Assembly: GCA_938084175.1 (NCBI GenBank)
Contig: CALKDR010000024.1
Span: 1-64,000, forward strand
Direction of reading: 5' to 3'
Source: an uncultured Campylobacterales bacterium
Lineage (GTDB): Bacteria > Campylobacterota > Campylobacteria > Campylobacterales > Arcobacteraceae
DNA length: 64,000 nucleotides
Part shown: positions 51,829 to 60,407 of the stretch, in pieces
Layout: the number at the start of each line of letters is the position of its first letter
Position numbering within the stretch: the first letter of the stretch is position 1
Translations under genes and position numbers: made by a program
Notes under the pieces: model-generated
Database searches by the model: none
What the model was told of the DNA's origin: nothing
The model's input: the letters and a program-made list of their open reading frames with translations, nothing else

Positions 51829-51971
51829 AATAGTAGTAATATATATGAAAATATAATTGTAGCAACTGTTCTAATTACAACTACCATTGTAAAATCAGCT
51901 CCAAAGATTAGAATCAAAAATGTAGCTATCTAAAAGATAGTATCTTTACTAACTTTTTCTTTGAATCTCAA
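51807..51971 (-). pseudogene. Small membrane protein ORF broken by an amber codon
   Basis: Read from a TTG at 51971, the frame begins LRFKEKVSKDTIF, meets TAG at 51930-51932, then continues IATFLILIFGADFTMVVVIR and a second helix ending FYKRRTI. The stretch after the stop is a convincing two-helix membrane sequence with a basic stop-transfer end. If the TAG were TGG or CAG, it would be a normal ~54-residue protein. It could be a real pseudogene, a sequencing error, or a chance frame. It lies just downstream of the FkbM gene. Confidence 0.4.
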
Positions 51972-51978
51972 TAAACTT

Positions 51979-53046
51979 TTATTTTTTTGGAATAAAATAC
52001 ATAACAGTTTCGTAAATACCTTCCATGTAGTGTCGTAAATATACCTTATAATCACTTCTAATATCTAATACCATCTTTGGCACTTTATACCAATCTTCTG
52101 CTTTATGATAGATACAAATAGCTAGTATAGGGTGATGCTTTTTTATTGTTTTACTTGCACCTTCAATTGCATCTTGTTCTGCACCTTCAATATCCATTTT
52201 AATAAAATCAACTTTTTCTTTTATTAAGTTATCTAAGGTATTAATATCTTCTGCTTGGTAATCGTGGTAGCAATTATCTTTTATTTCTTGTTCTTTTGTT
52301 GCTTGTACTTTTTTATTTCCTAATCCACAATTTATAAACTCAATATCTCTTTGAGTAGGGAAGTTTTTTTTAGCAATTCCTATATGAAGGTTATTAGGTT
52401 CAATACAATATATTTTATTATAATCTGGAAACTCTTTTATAATTTGAGGAAGTGTATCACCTATATAAGATCCGCCATCTACAAAATTGATATTTGGAAT
52501 ATTAGGAATTATATCTTTATCAAAATATTGTTCTTCATGATTATTTGTAAAGCCTTCCATAAAATCTAAATCAAAAGTTATTTTAAAATTTATTACTTTT
52601 GTAAATATCTCTTTTGATTTTTTATCCTCTAATAAATCATATGTTTCTTTATATTTTGATTCATTATTTATATAGTCTTCTTTAAAATCCATAATAAAAG
52701 GAGGGTGAAGTAAAGGAAGATTTGAATATCTAATAAGTGCAAGATAGTTAAAGTGTGTATATCCTAAATCATCTAATTTATTTTTAACTTCAAGTGGACT
52801 TCCTGATGCAGTTACAAGTATGATAGAGTCAAGTGGAACTTGTTCAATTTGAAGAATAGTTTTTTTTCTTGATGTGTGTATTCTTGAAAAATCATCAATA
52901 ATTCCATCAACTTCAATCTGTTTTGCTACACATTTACCTAGTTTATTAATTCCTAGAATATATTTCTTTATTTTTGAATCAAAGATAAAAAGTTCAACTA
53001 ACTTTTTATCTTTTTCATTTACATAATCAAGTCCAAGTAAATTCAT
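51979..53046 (-). CDS. FkbM-family methyltransferase
   Basis: A 355-residue protein. The C-terminal 180 residues are the FkbM SAM-dependent methyltransferase domain: NFVDGGSYIGDTLPQI (SAM-binding motif I), IYCIEPNN, FINCGLGNK and DFIKMDIEGAEQDAIEGA. The N-terminal part (about 1-150) includes a Rossmann-like strand (DSIILVTASGSPLEV) and may bind a nucleotide or carrier. FkbM enzymes usually methylate hydroxyls in polysaccharide or polyketide building blocks, so a surface-sugar target is likely but unproven. It follows the DUF234 gene by 3 bases. Confidence 0.86.
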   Translation of the reverse strand: MNLLGLDYVNEKDKKLVELFIFDSKIKKYILGINKLGKCVAKQIEVDGIIDDFSRIHTSRKKTILQIEQVPLDSIILVTASGSPLEVKNKLDDLGYTHFNYLALIRYSNLPLLHPPFIMDFKEDYINNESKYKETYDLLEDKKSKEIFTKVINFKITFDLDFMEGFTNNHEEQYFDKDIIPNIPNINFVDGGSYIGDTLPQIIKEFPDYNKIYCIEPNNLHIGIAKKNFPTQRDIEFINCGLGNKKVQATKEQEIKDNCYHDYQAEDINTLDNLIKEKVDFIKMDIEGAEQDAIEGASKTIKKHHPILAICIYHKAEDWYKVPKMVLDIRSDYKVYLRHYMEGIYETVMYFIPKK

Positions 53047-53049
53047 ATA

Positions 53050-53931
53050 TTAATCTTTAAGTAAAGTTTTAAAACTTTTTTCTGTATAAAGTTTTAAGTT
53101 ATCACCTTTTAAAGATTTTAATTCATTTGAAAAACCATTATTTGTAAATAGTACAAAAATATCAGGTTCAAATCCAATTTCTTTACAAGTGTTTTTTAGG
53201 TTTGTTAGTTCACTTTTTTTCATTTTTGAACTTATATATTTACATGATGCTGCTATTAATTTTCCTGATGTTGTTTTTGCTATTAAATCAATATTGTTTT
53301 TCTCGTCCCAATATTTTCCGCTATTTTTTAGTTTATCTTCTTTATAAAGATCTGTTAATAATTCTAGGGATAACTCTTCAAAAACAAAACTTGTAAATTC
53401 AGCTTTTCTATTTTCAAAGTTTTTATAAAACTCATCATATTTCCCCTCTTTAATTCCTTTATAAATAGGAGATACAAAAGCATACCAAAATCTTAAAAAA
53501 GGAGTTGTAAAAAGAAGTTTTTTAGATACTTTACTATCACCTCTTTGTTTTGTAATAAAGTGCTGTGAGCTTTCAACTTCAATAATTCCACGATCACTTA
53601 GCTTTTCAACACATTTCATACCTTCTTCAAAAGTAATAAAAGCTCTTTTAAAAGATGAGTTTGTTCTTCTATCACCTAAAGCAATACCACTTAATAATGC
53701 TTGGTCAACACTATACCCACCTGTAAATAATGTAATTTCATTTCTTAAATAAGAGTATTTATTTAGAATTTCTTTTTCAATTAACTCTTTAAGTGGAACT
53801 GTTGTATCTATATTGATATCAAGCCCACCAAAAATTGTAAAGTACTTAATTGCAGTTTCCATATCTTTTGGATTGTTTTTTTTACAGAACTTCTTAAATT
53901 GTGTTTTAGTTGCATCGTCTATTAGTATGAT
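53050..53931 (-). CDS. Stand-alone DUF234 protein with nuclease-like core; non-ATG start proposed
   Basis: A DUF234 protein. This domain is normally the C-terminal part of prokaryotic P-loop ATPases but stands alone here, as in other Campylobacterota. The core has a PD-(D/E)xK nuclease-like order: IDLIAKTTSGKLIAASCKY supplies an acidic residue, a hairpin and a lysine. The first ATG (53862) would start inside the conserved AIKYFTIFGG region. In the same frame, protein-like sequence (IILIDDATKTQFKKFCKK) continues upstream to 53931. There, an ATC codon sits 6 bases after a perfect AAAGGA (53938-53943). I therefore propose ATC as the start (about 293 residues), or an ATG lost by mutation. A TATAAT-like stretch lies just upstream. 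Confidence 0.75.
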   Translation of the reverse strand: MILIDDATKTQFKKFCKKNNPKDMETAIKYFTIFGGLDINIDTTVPLKELIEKEILNKYSYLRNEITLFTGGYSVDQALLSGIALGDRRTNSSFKRAFITFEEGMKCVEKLSDRGIIEVESSQHFITKQRGDSKVSKKLLFTTPFLRFWYAFVSPIYKGIKEGKYDEFYKNFENRKAEFTSFVFEELSLELLTDLYKEDKLKNSGKYWDEKNNIDLIAKTTSGKLIAASCKYISSKMKKSELTNLKNTCKEIGFEPDIFVLFTNNGFSNELKSLKGDNLKLYTEKSFKTLLKD

Positions 53932-53947
53932 GGTAAATCCTTTGTAT

Positions 53948-53958
53948 TATATTATATT
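53948..53958 (-). promoter_or_regulatory. Overlapping TATAAT -10 elements of the DUF234-FkbM unit
   Basis: Minus-strand TATAATATAATAC contains two overlapping -10-like hexamers directly before the AAAGGA ribosome site, which implies a leader of only about 10-15 bases. Confidence 0.45.
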
Positions 53959-53961
53959 TTA

Positions 53962-54408
53962 CTAGTTATATTTTTGCAAAAAACTATTTAATGAGTTTGC
54001 AAATTGCTGTGAATCTTTAATCCCAAAAGCAGCTGGGCCTTTTGTTACTTCACCACTATCTCTTATTTCTTGCATAAGATTTCTATATGCTAGATACTGT
54101 TTTATATTGTCTTGTGTATACATAGCACCTCTATGATCAATTGCATGAGCATTTTTTGATATAACTCTATCAGCTAATGGAATATCAGCAGTTATTACTA
54201 AATCATTCTCGTGAAGAAGTTCTACTATTTTATTATCAGCTTCATCAGCACCTGCTTCAACAATCATATATTTTACATATTGTGATTTTCCTATATTTAT
54301 TTTTTTATTTGCTATAACAATTGTATCAAGTTTTAGTCTTTCAATTGCTCTTAAAACAATAGGTTTTAATAAATTTGGAAAGGCATCACCATCTATATAT
54401 AATATCAT
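53962..54408 (-). CDS. YaiI/YqxD family (DUF188) protein
   Basis: A 148-residue soluble protein of the DUF188 family, with a PIN/NYN-like nuclease-type fold. The family pattern is clear: ILYIDGDAFPNLLKPIV at the N-terminus (conserved Asp pair), EAGADEADNKIVELLHENDLVITADIPLADRVI (with more acidic residues that could hold metal), and AIDHRGAMYTQDNI. The enzymatic role is unproven. It overlaps the upstream broken membrane gene by 4 bases and is the last gene of a long minus-strand operon. Confidence 0.9.
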   Translation of the reverse strand: MILYIDGDAFPNLLKPIVLRAIERLKLDTIVIANKKINIGKSQYVKYMIVEAGADEADNKIVELLHENDLVITADIPLADRVISKNAHAIDHRGAMYTQDNIKQYLAYRNLMQEIRDSGEVTKGPAAFGIKDSQQFANSLNSFLQKYN

Positions 54409-55142
54409 ATTTTTTCTCTTTTTATTTTTTGTAAATTACGTAATTTTTTCCATTGTATTTTATTTAACTGTTTATAAATAAGTAAGCAGCCAATATCAAA
54501 TCCAAAATAAAATACACTAATACCACTTGGTGGATTTGAACTTGAAATAAGAGTAATTTCATTAAACCAAATTTCAGGCCAATACCAACATTGATAATAT
54601 GTTCCTAAAAGTTCTAAATACACAATCATAAAGAACATTATTAAAAAAAACATTCTTGTATGAGGTTTTTTACTAATAATTAGAATAATCCCTAACATAC
54701 ATAAAAAACCAAATACATCATTATCAAAAATCAACCAAAGTGTTGAATAAAGTATCATTGATAAGAAAAGTATTTTAATTACTAATTCTTTATGCTTTTT
54801 TATTGCAGGCTCTTTAGAAAAATAAAAAACTGCAGCATAAATAATACTATGACCAAAAGGAACATACAAAGGAAGATTTTCTAATCTGTATGTATACATT
54901 CCAAGAATTAATGTAAATAAAGCTTCACCTAAAACAGCTAATATAATACCATAAAGCATCAGTTCTTTGATTTTAGTTGATACTTTTTAATAAACCCAAA
55001 TAAATGTGCAAATAGTAATAATATTAGTAAAATACTGACTATTTATAAATTCATTTGAAACTGCTTTACTATTAATAAAAAGACCAATCCAAAGTGTTAT
55101 AAAAACTGGAATATAAATATGTAAATACTTATAACTAGGCAT
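54405..55142 (-). pseudogene. Multi-pass membrane protein interrupted by an in-frame TAA
   Basis: The frame starts with ATG at 55142 (its A is shared with the TAA of the EnvC-like gene, so TAATG coupling) and reads MPSYKYLHIYIPVFITLWIG and onward to FIWVY. It then meets TAA at 54987-54989 and continues in the same frame through KVSTKIKELMLYGIILAVLG to the true end. Without the TAA it would be one 245-residue protein with about seven membrane helices. The downstream part alone (from ATG at 54959, 184 residues) could still be made by reinitiation. I do not recognise the family. The intact overlap with the genes on both sides argues that the frame was functional until recently, or that the stop is a sequence error. 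Confidence 0.7.
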
Positions 55143-56467
55143 TAAATTCTAAATAAATCTTTTGGATTAATATGTGCAGAATTCTTTGTTGCTTGAAATG
55201 TAAGGTTCTTATTTACTCGACCTACTACATAACCTTTTTTTATCCATTTACCAACTTTTAATGTAGGAGCTATTTCATCTAAATGTGAGTAAATAGTATG
55301 AAGTCCATTTTGATGTTGTATAATAACTACATTTTGAAGCATTCCTGAATTCTTTTTTGCATAAACAACTTTGCCATTTAGTACTGAAACAACTTTTGCT
55401 TTTGTCTTTTTTGTTTTTAAAACAATTGATTCATTAAAAAGTTTAATTTTATAAATTGGATCATAATAAGTACCAAACTTTTTTATAACTTTAAAAGACT
55501 TTAAAGGTGCAATAGTTTTTTTACCTCTATATCTAACTACTTTAACTCCCGATGTAGAAGAACCAATTTTTTTTACATCTAAATTTAGATTTTTTGCATA
55601 TTTTTGATTTCTTACTTCTGCTGTTTGTATAGTTTCTTTTTTTGCTTTTGTTTTATTCTGTTTTCTTTTTTTTGCTTCTTGTTTCTTTTTCTTTAAAGCA
55701 AGTAGTCTTTGAATTTTAACTTTTCTAATTCTTTCTTTTCTAATTTCGGCTTCTTTCAAAATATTAAGGTTTGATAAAAGTTTTTTTAAAGATTCTTGTT
55801 GTTCAACTACTTTTTTTAACTCTTTTTGATAAGATTTATGTTGTCCTTCTAGATTAACTAAAGATTTAGAGTGCTTGTTTTTTAAGGTGTTTAATGTGTT
55901 TTTTGTTTTTCTTCTTTTTTCAATATAAGTAGAAATCTTTTGTATTTTCTTTTTATTCATTTTTGTATTATTAGTTAATAAATCATAACTATTATCAAGT
56001 TTTAGAATTTGATCCTTAGAGTTTTCAGAAAGTAGTGTATATATTTCACTATCAATTAATTCTCCAAGCGTATTTTTTGAAGCTAACTTAAGGGCAATAG
56101 AAGTAGAAAAATCTTCAATAATAGTATCAACTATTTGTTCTTCATTCCCTTTTTTTTCTTTTATAAGGCTTGAAGATTTTTTTCTTAATTGAGATAATTT
56201 TACTTTTGATTCTTCTAAAAGCATTTCATGTTCATTAATATCTGAATTTACTTTTTTTATATTTTTTTCTAGCTTTATAATATTTTTGTTTTGTGATTCT
56301 ATTTTACTAGCTAAAGACTTCACTTTTTGTGATGTTTGTTTCTTTTTTGAAACACTTTTATTCAAGTTTTTTTTATTACTTTTAATTTTGTTATCTATTA
56401 CTTTTGTTGAAGAAAAAGCAATGCTAGTAAAAGTGAATAAAAATAAAAATATTAGTTTATTCATCAT
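55142..56467 (-). CDS. EnvC-like murein hydrolase activator (degenerate LytM/M23)
   Basis: An exported 441-residue protein. It has a signal peptide (about 1-20), a long coiled coil (about 24-130 and 165-290), and a C-terminal LytM-type domain (about 320-441). The LytM domain has lost catalytic residues. IYSHLDEIAPTLKVG keeps one His, but the second zinc-binding site reads LTFQATKNSAHINP instead of the usual HLHFE. As in E. coli EnvC, this fits an activator of amidases rather than a peptidase. It follows ftsE and ftsX, overlapping ftsX by 11 bases, which is the usual partner set for septal wall splitting. Confidence 0.88.
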   Translation of the reverse strand: MMNKLIFLFLFTFTSIAFSSTKVIDNKIKSNKKNLNKSVSKKKQTSQKVKSLASKIESQNKNIIKLEKNIKKVNSDINEHEMLLEESKVKLSQLRKKSSSLIKEKKGNEEQIVDTIIEDFSTSIALKLASKNTLGELIDSEIYTLLSENSKDQILKLDNSYDLLTNNTKMNKKKIQKISTYIEKRRKTKNTLNTLKNKHSKSLVNLEGQHKSYQKELKKVVEQQESLKKLLSNLNILKEAEIRKERIRKVKIQRLLALKKKKQEAKKRKQNKTKAKKETIQTAEVRNQKYAKNLNLDVKKIGSSTSGVKVVRYRGKKTIAPLKSFKVIKKFGTYYDPIYKIKLFNESIVLKTKKTKAKVVSVLNGKVVYAKKNSGMLQNVVIIQHQNGLHTIYSHLDEIAPTLKVGKWIKKGYVVGRVNKNLTFQATKNSAHINPKDLFRI

Positions 56468-57275
56468 TTATTTTATACTTTAATAATACACCAAGTATTG
56501 TAAAAATAGAAATTGTAAATGAAAGTATAAACAATTTAAATAGTTCATAGTTTAAATCAACTTCCACATTAATTATTTCATGTAATTCAATAGGAAAGAG
56601 TAAAGTCATATTATTAGAAATATAATATAAAAAACCACCCACTATTATGAATGCTAATAAAGAACTAACAATCGCATAATTTAATACTGTAGAAGCACTA
56701 TATAAAACAGATGCTCCATGTAGTCTTAAAATAGCTATTCTAGTACTGTGTTCGTGAAACCATAGTTTGATTTGCTTAGCAATTATTATGATTGCAAAAA
56801 TTGTAATTATAAAAAATAGTATAAAAGAAATCGTACTTAATAATAGTAAAAGTAAATATGTTTGATTATGATTTTTATAAAACACTTCAACATTTCTAAC
56901 ATTTTTGTTTTGTAACAAAGTTTCTTTTATTGTCTCAAGTTCACTTGTTGTAGGGAATACTTTTAGGTATATTTGATAGAAATTTGGAAGTTTCTTTTTA
57001 AGTAGTGCTATTGAAGATGTTGATAAATTTGATTTTATATCATTAATTATTTTATCTTTAGGTAAAGTTTGAATTCTTTCAACTTTTATACCTGCTAACT
57101 CATCAATATTTTCTTTTATTAAAGGCGTATTTGTAACTATTACAATAGAGTAGTCTCTTGATATTTTTTTCTTATAGTTATTCACAACATTATCAATTAA
57201 CAAATATAATGAAAATGTTAAAAGCATTGAGCATAATGGAATTAAGAAAGCAAAAATATTTTTAAGAAACTTCAT
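56457..57275 (-). CDS. ftsX: FtsX-like permease subunit
   Basis: A 272-residue inner-membrane protein with the FtsX layout: a first helix (about 8-28), a periplasmic domain of about 110 residues (VIVTNTPLIKENIDELAGIK), then three helices (about 142-168, 196-218, 246-265). The segment WFHEHSTRIAILRLHGAS between helices two and three matches the FtsX cytoplasmic loop. With FtsE it transmits ATP hydrolysis across the membrane to the EnvC-like activator. It overlaps ftsE by 14 bases and the EnvC-like gene by 11. Confidence 0.9.
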   Translation of the reverse strand: MKFLKNIFAFLIPLCSMLLTFSLYLLIDNVVNNYKKKISRDYSIVIVTNTPLIKENIDELAGIKVERIQTLPKDKIINDIKSNLSTSSIALLKKKLPNFYQIYLKVFPTTSELETIKETLLQNKNVRNVEVFYKNHNQTYLLLLLLSTISFILFFIITIFAIIIIAKQIKLWFHEHSTRIAILRLHGASVLYSASTVLNYAIVSSLLAFIIVGGFLYYISNNMTLLFPIELHEIINVEVDLNYELFKLFILSFTISIFTILGVLLKYKINDE

Positions 57276-57924
57276 ATATTATACCATCCTCTAAAGACAA
57301 CTGTCTAAATTTAATTCCTAAATTTTTTGGAACTCTATGTGTTACTACAACAATTGTAATTCCTAATTGTTCATTAGCACCTTTTAATAAATTCCATACA
57401 ACTTCAGCTGAATAATCATCAAGGTTTCCCGTTGGTTCATCTGCTATTATAATTTTTGGATTATGTGCAAGTGCCCTAGCAACTGCAACTCTTTGCTGCT
57501 CCCCACCACTTAATTCATTTGGGTAATATCCAGCTCTATGAGAAAGTTTTACATGTGATAATAGTTTCTTTGCTTGATCTTTAGATATCTCGCTTGAATA
57601 GCCATTGATTTTTAAAGGAATCATAATGTTTTCTTCAATAGTATATTCGTTAACAAGTTTATAATCTTGAAATATTACTCCAATATCTTTTCTTAAAACT
57701 CTAAGTTTTTTTCCTTTTATTCCAAAAACTTCTACACCATCAATCTTTAAACTACCATGTTTTAAAGGTATTTCTCCATAAAAAGATTTTAATAAAGTTG
57801 ATTTTCCACTTCCTGAGTTTCCACCTATGAAGATGAATTCTTTAGGTTTAATAGAAAAATTTCCTTTTTTTATAATATATTTATTATCATCATATGATAG
57901 GTATATATTTTTGGCTTCGAGCAT
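57262..57924 (-). CDS. ftsE: Cell division ABC ATPase FtsE
   Basis: A 220-residue ABC ATPase. It shows Walker [11 protein letters not shown] (about 34-43), a Q-loop in [18 protein letters not shown] (the sequence typical of FtsE/LolD-like proteins), the signature [15 protein letters not shown], Walker [13 protein letters not shown], and the H-loop in VVVTHR. Identity as FtsE rather than LolD rests on the FtsX-like gene and EnvC-like gene directly downstream. It starts on the last base of the trmB stop. Confidence 0.92.
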   Translation of the reverse strand: MLEAKNIYLSYDDNKYIIKKGNFSIKPKEFIFIGGNSGSGKSTLLKSFYGEIPLKHGSLKIDGVEVFGIKGKKLRVLRKDIGVIFQDYKLVNEYTIEENIMIPLKINGYSSEISKDQAKKLLSHVKLSHRAGYYPNELSGGEQQRVAVARALAHNPKIIIADEPTGNLDDYSAEVVWNLLKGANEQLGITIVVVTHRVPKNLGIKFRQLSLEDGIIYEVS

Positions 57925-59114
57925 TATTTAAGAATCTCTTTTAATTTATTATGAGCTTTTATATTTGAACTTGTTGGAATAGGAGTACCTTGATAATAGT
58001 CAAATTTCCCATTTCTAATGATTACATATTTACTTACTGGTCTATCAAAATTACCCATTGTAAGTTGTATTAAACCAGAGTTTTTTTCATTTTCAATTGT
58101 AAATAAATCTTCAATATGAACAAAAAAATCTTTTTCTACTATAGATTTAGTTGTAATTTTTCCTATTCTTTCTTCAAAGTTTATATCAAAATCAAAAGAA
58201 AAATCTTTTTGTATTACTAAAGCTTCATCTATAGTATGTGATTGTAAAACAACATCATAAATATTTTTACCTTGTTTTTTCCATCTATCTTCATATTTAC
58301 TTGATACTGCTAAATCTTTATTAATATCGATTGTGATTTTACCTTTTGGTAAATTAGTCAATAATTCTGTACAATAATCAAAATATTTTCTACTATCAGT
58401 TCTAAGTTCTAAGGTACCATCAAGTTTTAAAACTCTAAGTGCTTCATTTATAAATTCATTTGAATAAATTCGTCTATGTGGTTTTTTATCCCAAGGAACA
58501 GGAAAGTGAACAAATATTTTTCCTACTTTATTAGAATCAATAAATTCCATAAATAATCTTGCATCATAATTTACAATTAATACATTTGTAATATCTTGAA
58601 GTTTCATTTGTTTTAAGGCTTGTTCAATTGATGGAGTATGAATCTCTAATCCAATAAATTGAACATCAGGATTGTTTTTCGCTTGATGTAAAAGATGTCT
58701 TCCACTACCAAAACCAACCTCTATTTGAATCTCTTTATTTGTTTCAAATTCATCTACAAAATAGTTTATATCTTTTAAATATTCTTTTAAAGGTTCTGCT
58801 TTTTGATTAATTGTATTTGTATTTGAAAATACTACTGTTGGATTAATTGAAGCTACATAAGAATTTAAAGCGTCTTTAACTATAGTAATAGGAGCTACTC
58901 TTGTAATCTTATCACTTTTAATCATTTGATTATCGTCTTTATCTTTTATTGTTAATAAAAATTCTTTGTTTTCATTTTCAACAGCAATTTTATATTCTGT
59001 ACTTCTTTCATAAGATGTAAAGTTGTATGATTTTGCAATAAATTTAAAGTCAACACCATCTTTTGAAGATGGCGTACTAATTAAGTCTGTTTTGTTAAAT
59101 ACTATATGAGGCAT
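57924..59114 (-). CDS. trmB: tRNA (guanine-N7)-methyltransferase, long form
   Basis: Methylates G46 in the tRNA variable loop. At 396 residues it is nearly twice the usual TrmB. The extra ~125 N-terminal residues and ~100 C-terminal residues are a feature of Campylobacter/Helicobacter-group TrmB. The catalytic core has QIEVGFGSGRHLLHQA (SAM-binding), FIGLEIHTPSIEQALKQM, and the substrate motif FVHFPVPWDKKPHRR followed by RTDSRKYFDYC. It is fourth from the end of the stable-RNA/division part of the operon and starts 9 bases after the FN3 lipoprotein gene. Confidence 0.92.
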   Translation of the reverse strand: MPHIVFNKTDLISTPSSKDGVDFKFIAKSYNFTSYERSTEYKIAVENENKEFLLTIKDKDDNQMIKSDKITRVAPITIVKDALNSYVASINPTVVFSNTNTINQKAEPLKEYLKDINYFVDEFETNKEIQIEVGFGSGRHLLHQAKNNPDVQFIGLEIHTPSIEQALKQMKLQDITNVLIVNYDARLFMEFIDSNKVGKIFVHFPVPWDKKPHRRIYSNEFINEALRVLKLDGTLELRTDSRKYFDYCTELLTNLPKGKITIDINKDLAVSSKYEDRWKKQGKNIYDVVLQSHTIDEALVIQKDFSFDFDINFEERIGKITTKSIVEKDFFVHIEDLFTIENEKNSGLIQLTMGNFDRPVSKYVIIRNGKFDYYQGTPIPTSSNIKAHNKLKEILK

Positions 59115-59123
59115 GTTTTAGAA

Positions 59124-60407
59124 CTACTTTTTTACAGGAATTTTTGGAAGAATTAATGATGCATCTTCAGTTTTTTTTGACATTAATCCATAAGTGTCAT
59201 TTGCTTGAATTGAATATTTGTATTCAATTCCTGTGATTATATTATTGTCTTCGAATCTTAAATCTTTTATATCAGTAAATTTTTCTGTTTTTGATTCAAA
59301 GAAATTTAACATTGTTTTTTTGTAAACATTGTACGAAATCGCTCTATCATCTGAAGGTAACCAATTTAAAATAGCTTTAGAACCTTGTATCTGAGCTAAA
59401 GTTATTGTTGGTTTTGATGGTTTATTTAGAGTTGCACCTTTAACTGCATCAACTTTTGATGAACTTTTTAGACTATCTTTGTCTATTGATATAACTTTAT
59501 AAAAATATTCTTTTCCATCTTCATTTATTTCATCTGTATAAGCAAAAGTATTTTTATTAACAACTTTTAATTTTGAGAAACCAAATGATTTAATAGAACT
59601 TCTTAAAATTTCATACTTAATCACATCAGGTGTAACAGATGCTTCCCATCCTACAAGTATTTTTTTAGGTTCGTTATTTGTAGCTCTTAATTGTTGAACA
59701 CCCATTGGTAGTGCTTTAGTTTTTGCAGTAACAGCAGAACTTGGGTTAGTTGCTATATCTTCAAATGTATAAGCAGTAATTCTATATTTGAAAGACTCAT
59801 CATTATCTAAATTTGTATCAATATATTCAGATTGAAGTCTTCCTTTTATTTTTTTTTCTGTATTCCACTCGTTTAATGTTGAATTGAACTTTTCAATTTT
59901 ATAATATTCAACTCTTAAATCAGGATGTGGTCTCCAAACGATTTTGATTCTATTTGGTAAATCTGATAATGCTTGAACAAAACTAACAGGAACTATTCTA
60001 GGTAGAGTTTGTGTTACATATGCATTAGTTGTATTTGATTCAATGCCATTTGCAGCTTTTGAAGAAATTTGATAAACATATTTTGTATTTGGTTCAAGCT
60101 TCGTATCTACAAAGTGTGTAGAGTATTTATTTTTTACAGAATCAATAAGCTTAAGTCTTCTTCCGTCTTTATGCATATTAGCTCTATAAAAATTGTAACC
60201 TATAACTCTTGGATCTTCTACCTTTTTCCATTCAAATGCTATAGCTGTCATATCTGAAATTGATTTTAAAGATGTATTATCTACAACTTCAAGAGTTTCA
60301 TCAATTTTAGGTTTTTGGGGTGTGTTTAAATTATTATTTAAATTGTTACAACCACTAAGTAAAAGAAGTAAAGCTGTCAATGATGTTGTTTGCATCAATT
60401 TTGTCAT
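59124..60407 (-). CDS. Lipoprotein with four fibronectin type III repeats
   Basis: A 427-residue envelope protein. The lipobox is LLSGC with Cys20. The mature part is four FN3-like repeats of about 90-100 residues. Their second-strand tryptophans line up: IAFEWKKVEDPRVIGYNFYR, IVWRPHPDLRVEYYKIEK, ILVGWEASVTPDVIKYEILR and ILNWLPSDDRAISYNVYK. FN3 lipoproteins usually bind polymers or other proteins, and this one may act on the wall or outer membrane. Its place between rluD-like and trmB-ftsEX-envC genes suggests a link to division. Its 5' end overlaps the pseudouridine synthase by 53 bases. Confidence 0.85.
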   Translation of the reverse strand: MTKLMQTTSLTALLLLLSGCNNLNNNLNTPQKPKIDETLEVVDNTSLKSISDMTAIAFEWKKVEDPRVIGYNFYRANMHKDGRRLKLIDSVKNKYSTHFVDTKLEPNTKYVYQISSKAANGIESNTTNAYVTQTLPRIVPVSFVQALSDLPNRIKIVWRPHPDLRVEYYKIEKFNSTLNEWNTEKKIKGRLQSEYIDTNLDNDESFKYRITAYTFEDIATNPSSAVTAKTKALPMGVQQLRATNNEPKKILVGWEASVTPDVIKYEILRSSIKSFGFSKLKVVNKNTFAYTDEINEDGKEYFYKVISIDKDSLKSSSKVDAVKGATLNKPSKPTITLAQIQGSKAILNWLPSDDRAISYNVYKKTMLNFFESKTEKFTDIKDLRFEDNNIITGIEYKYSIQANDTYGLMSKKTEDASLILPKIPVKK

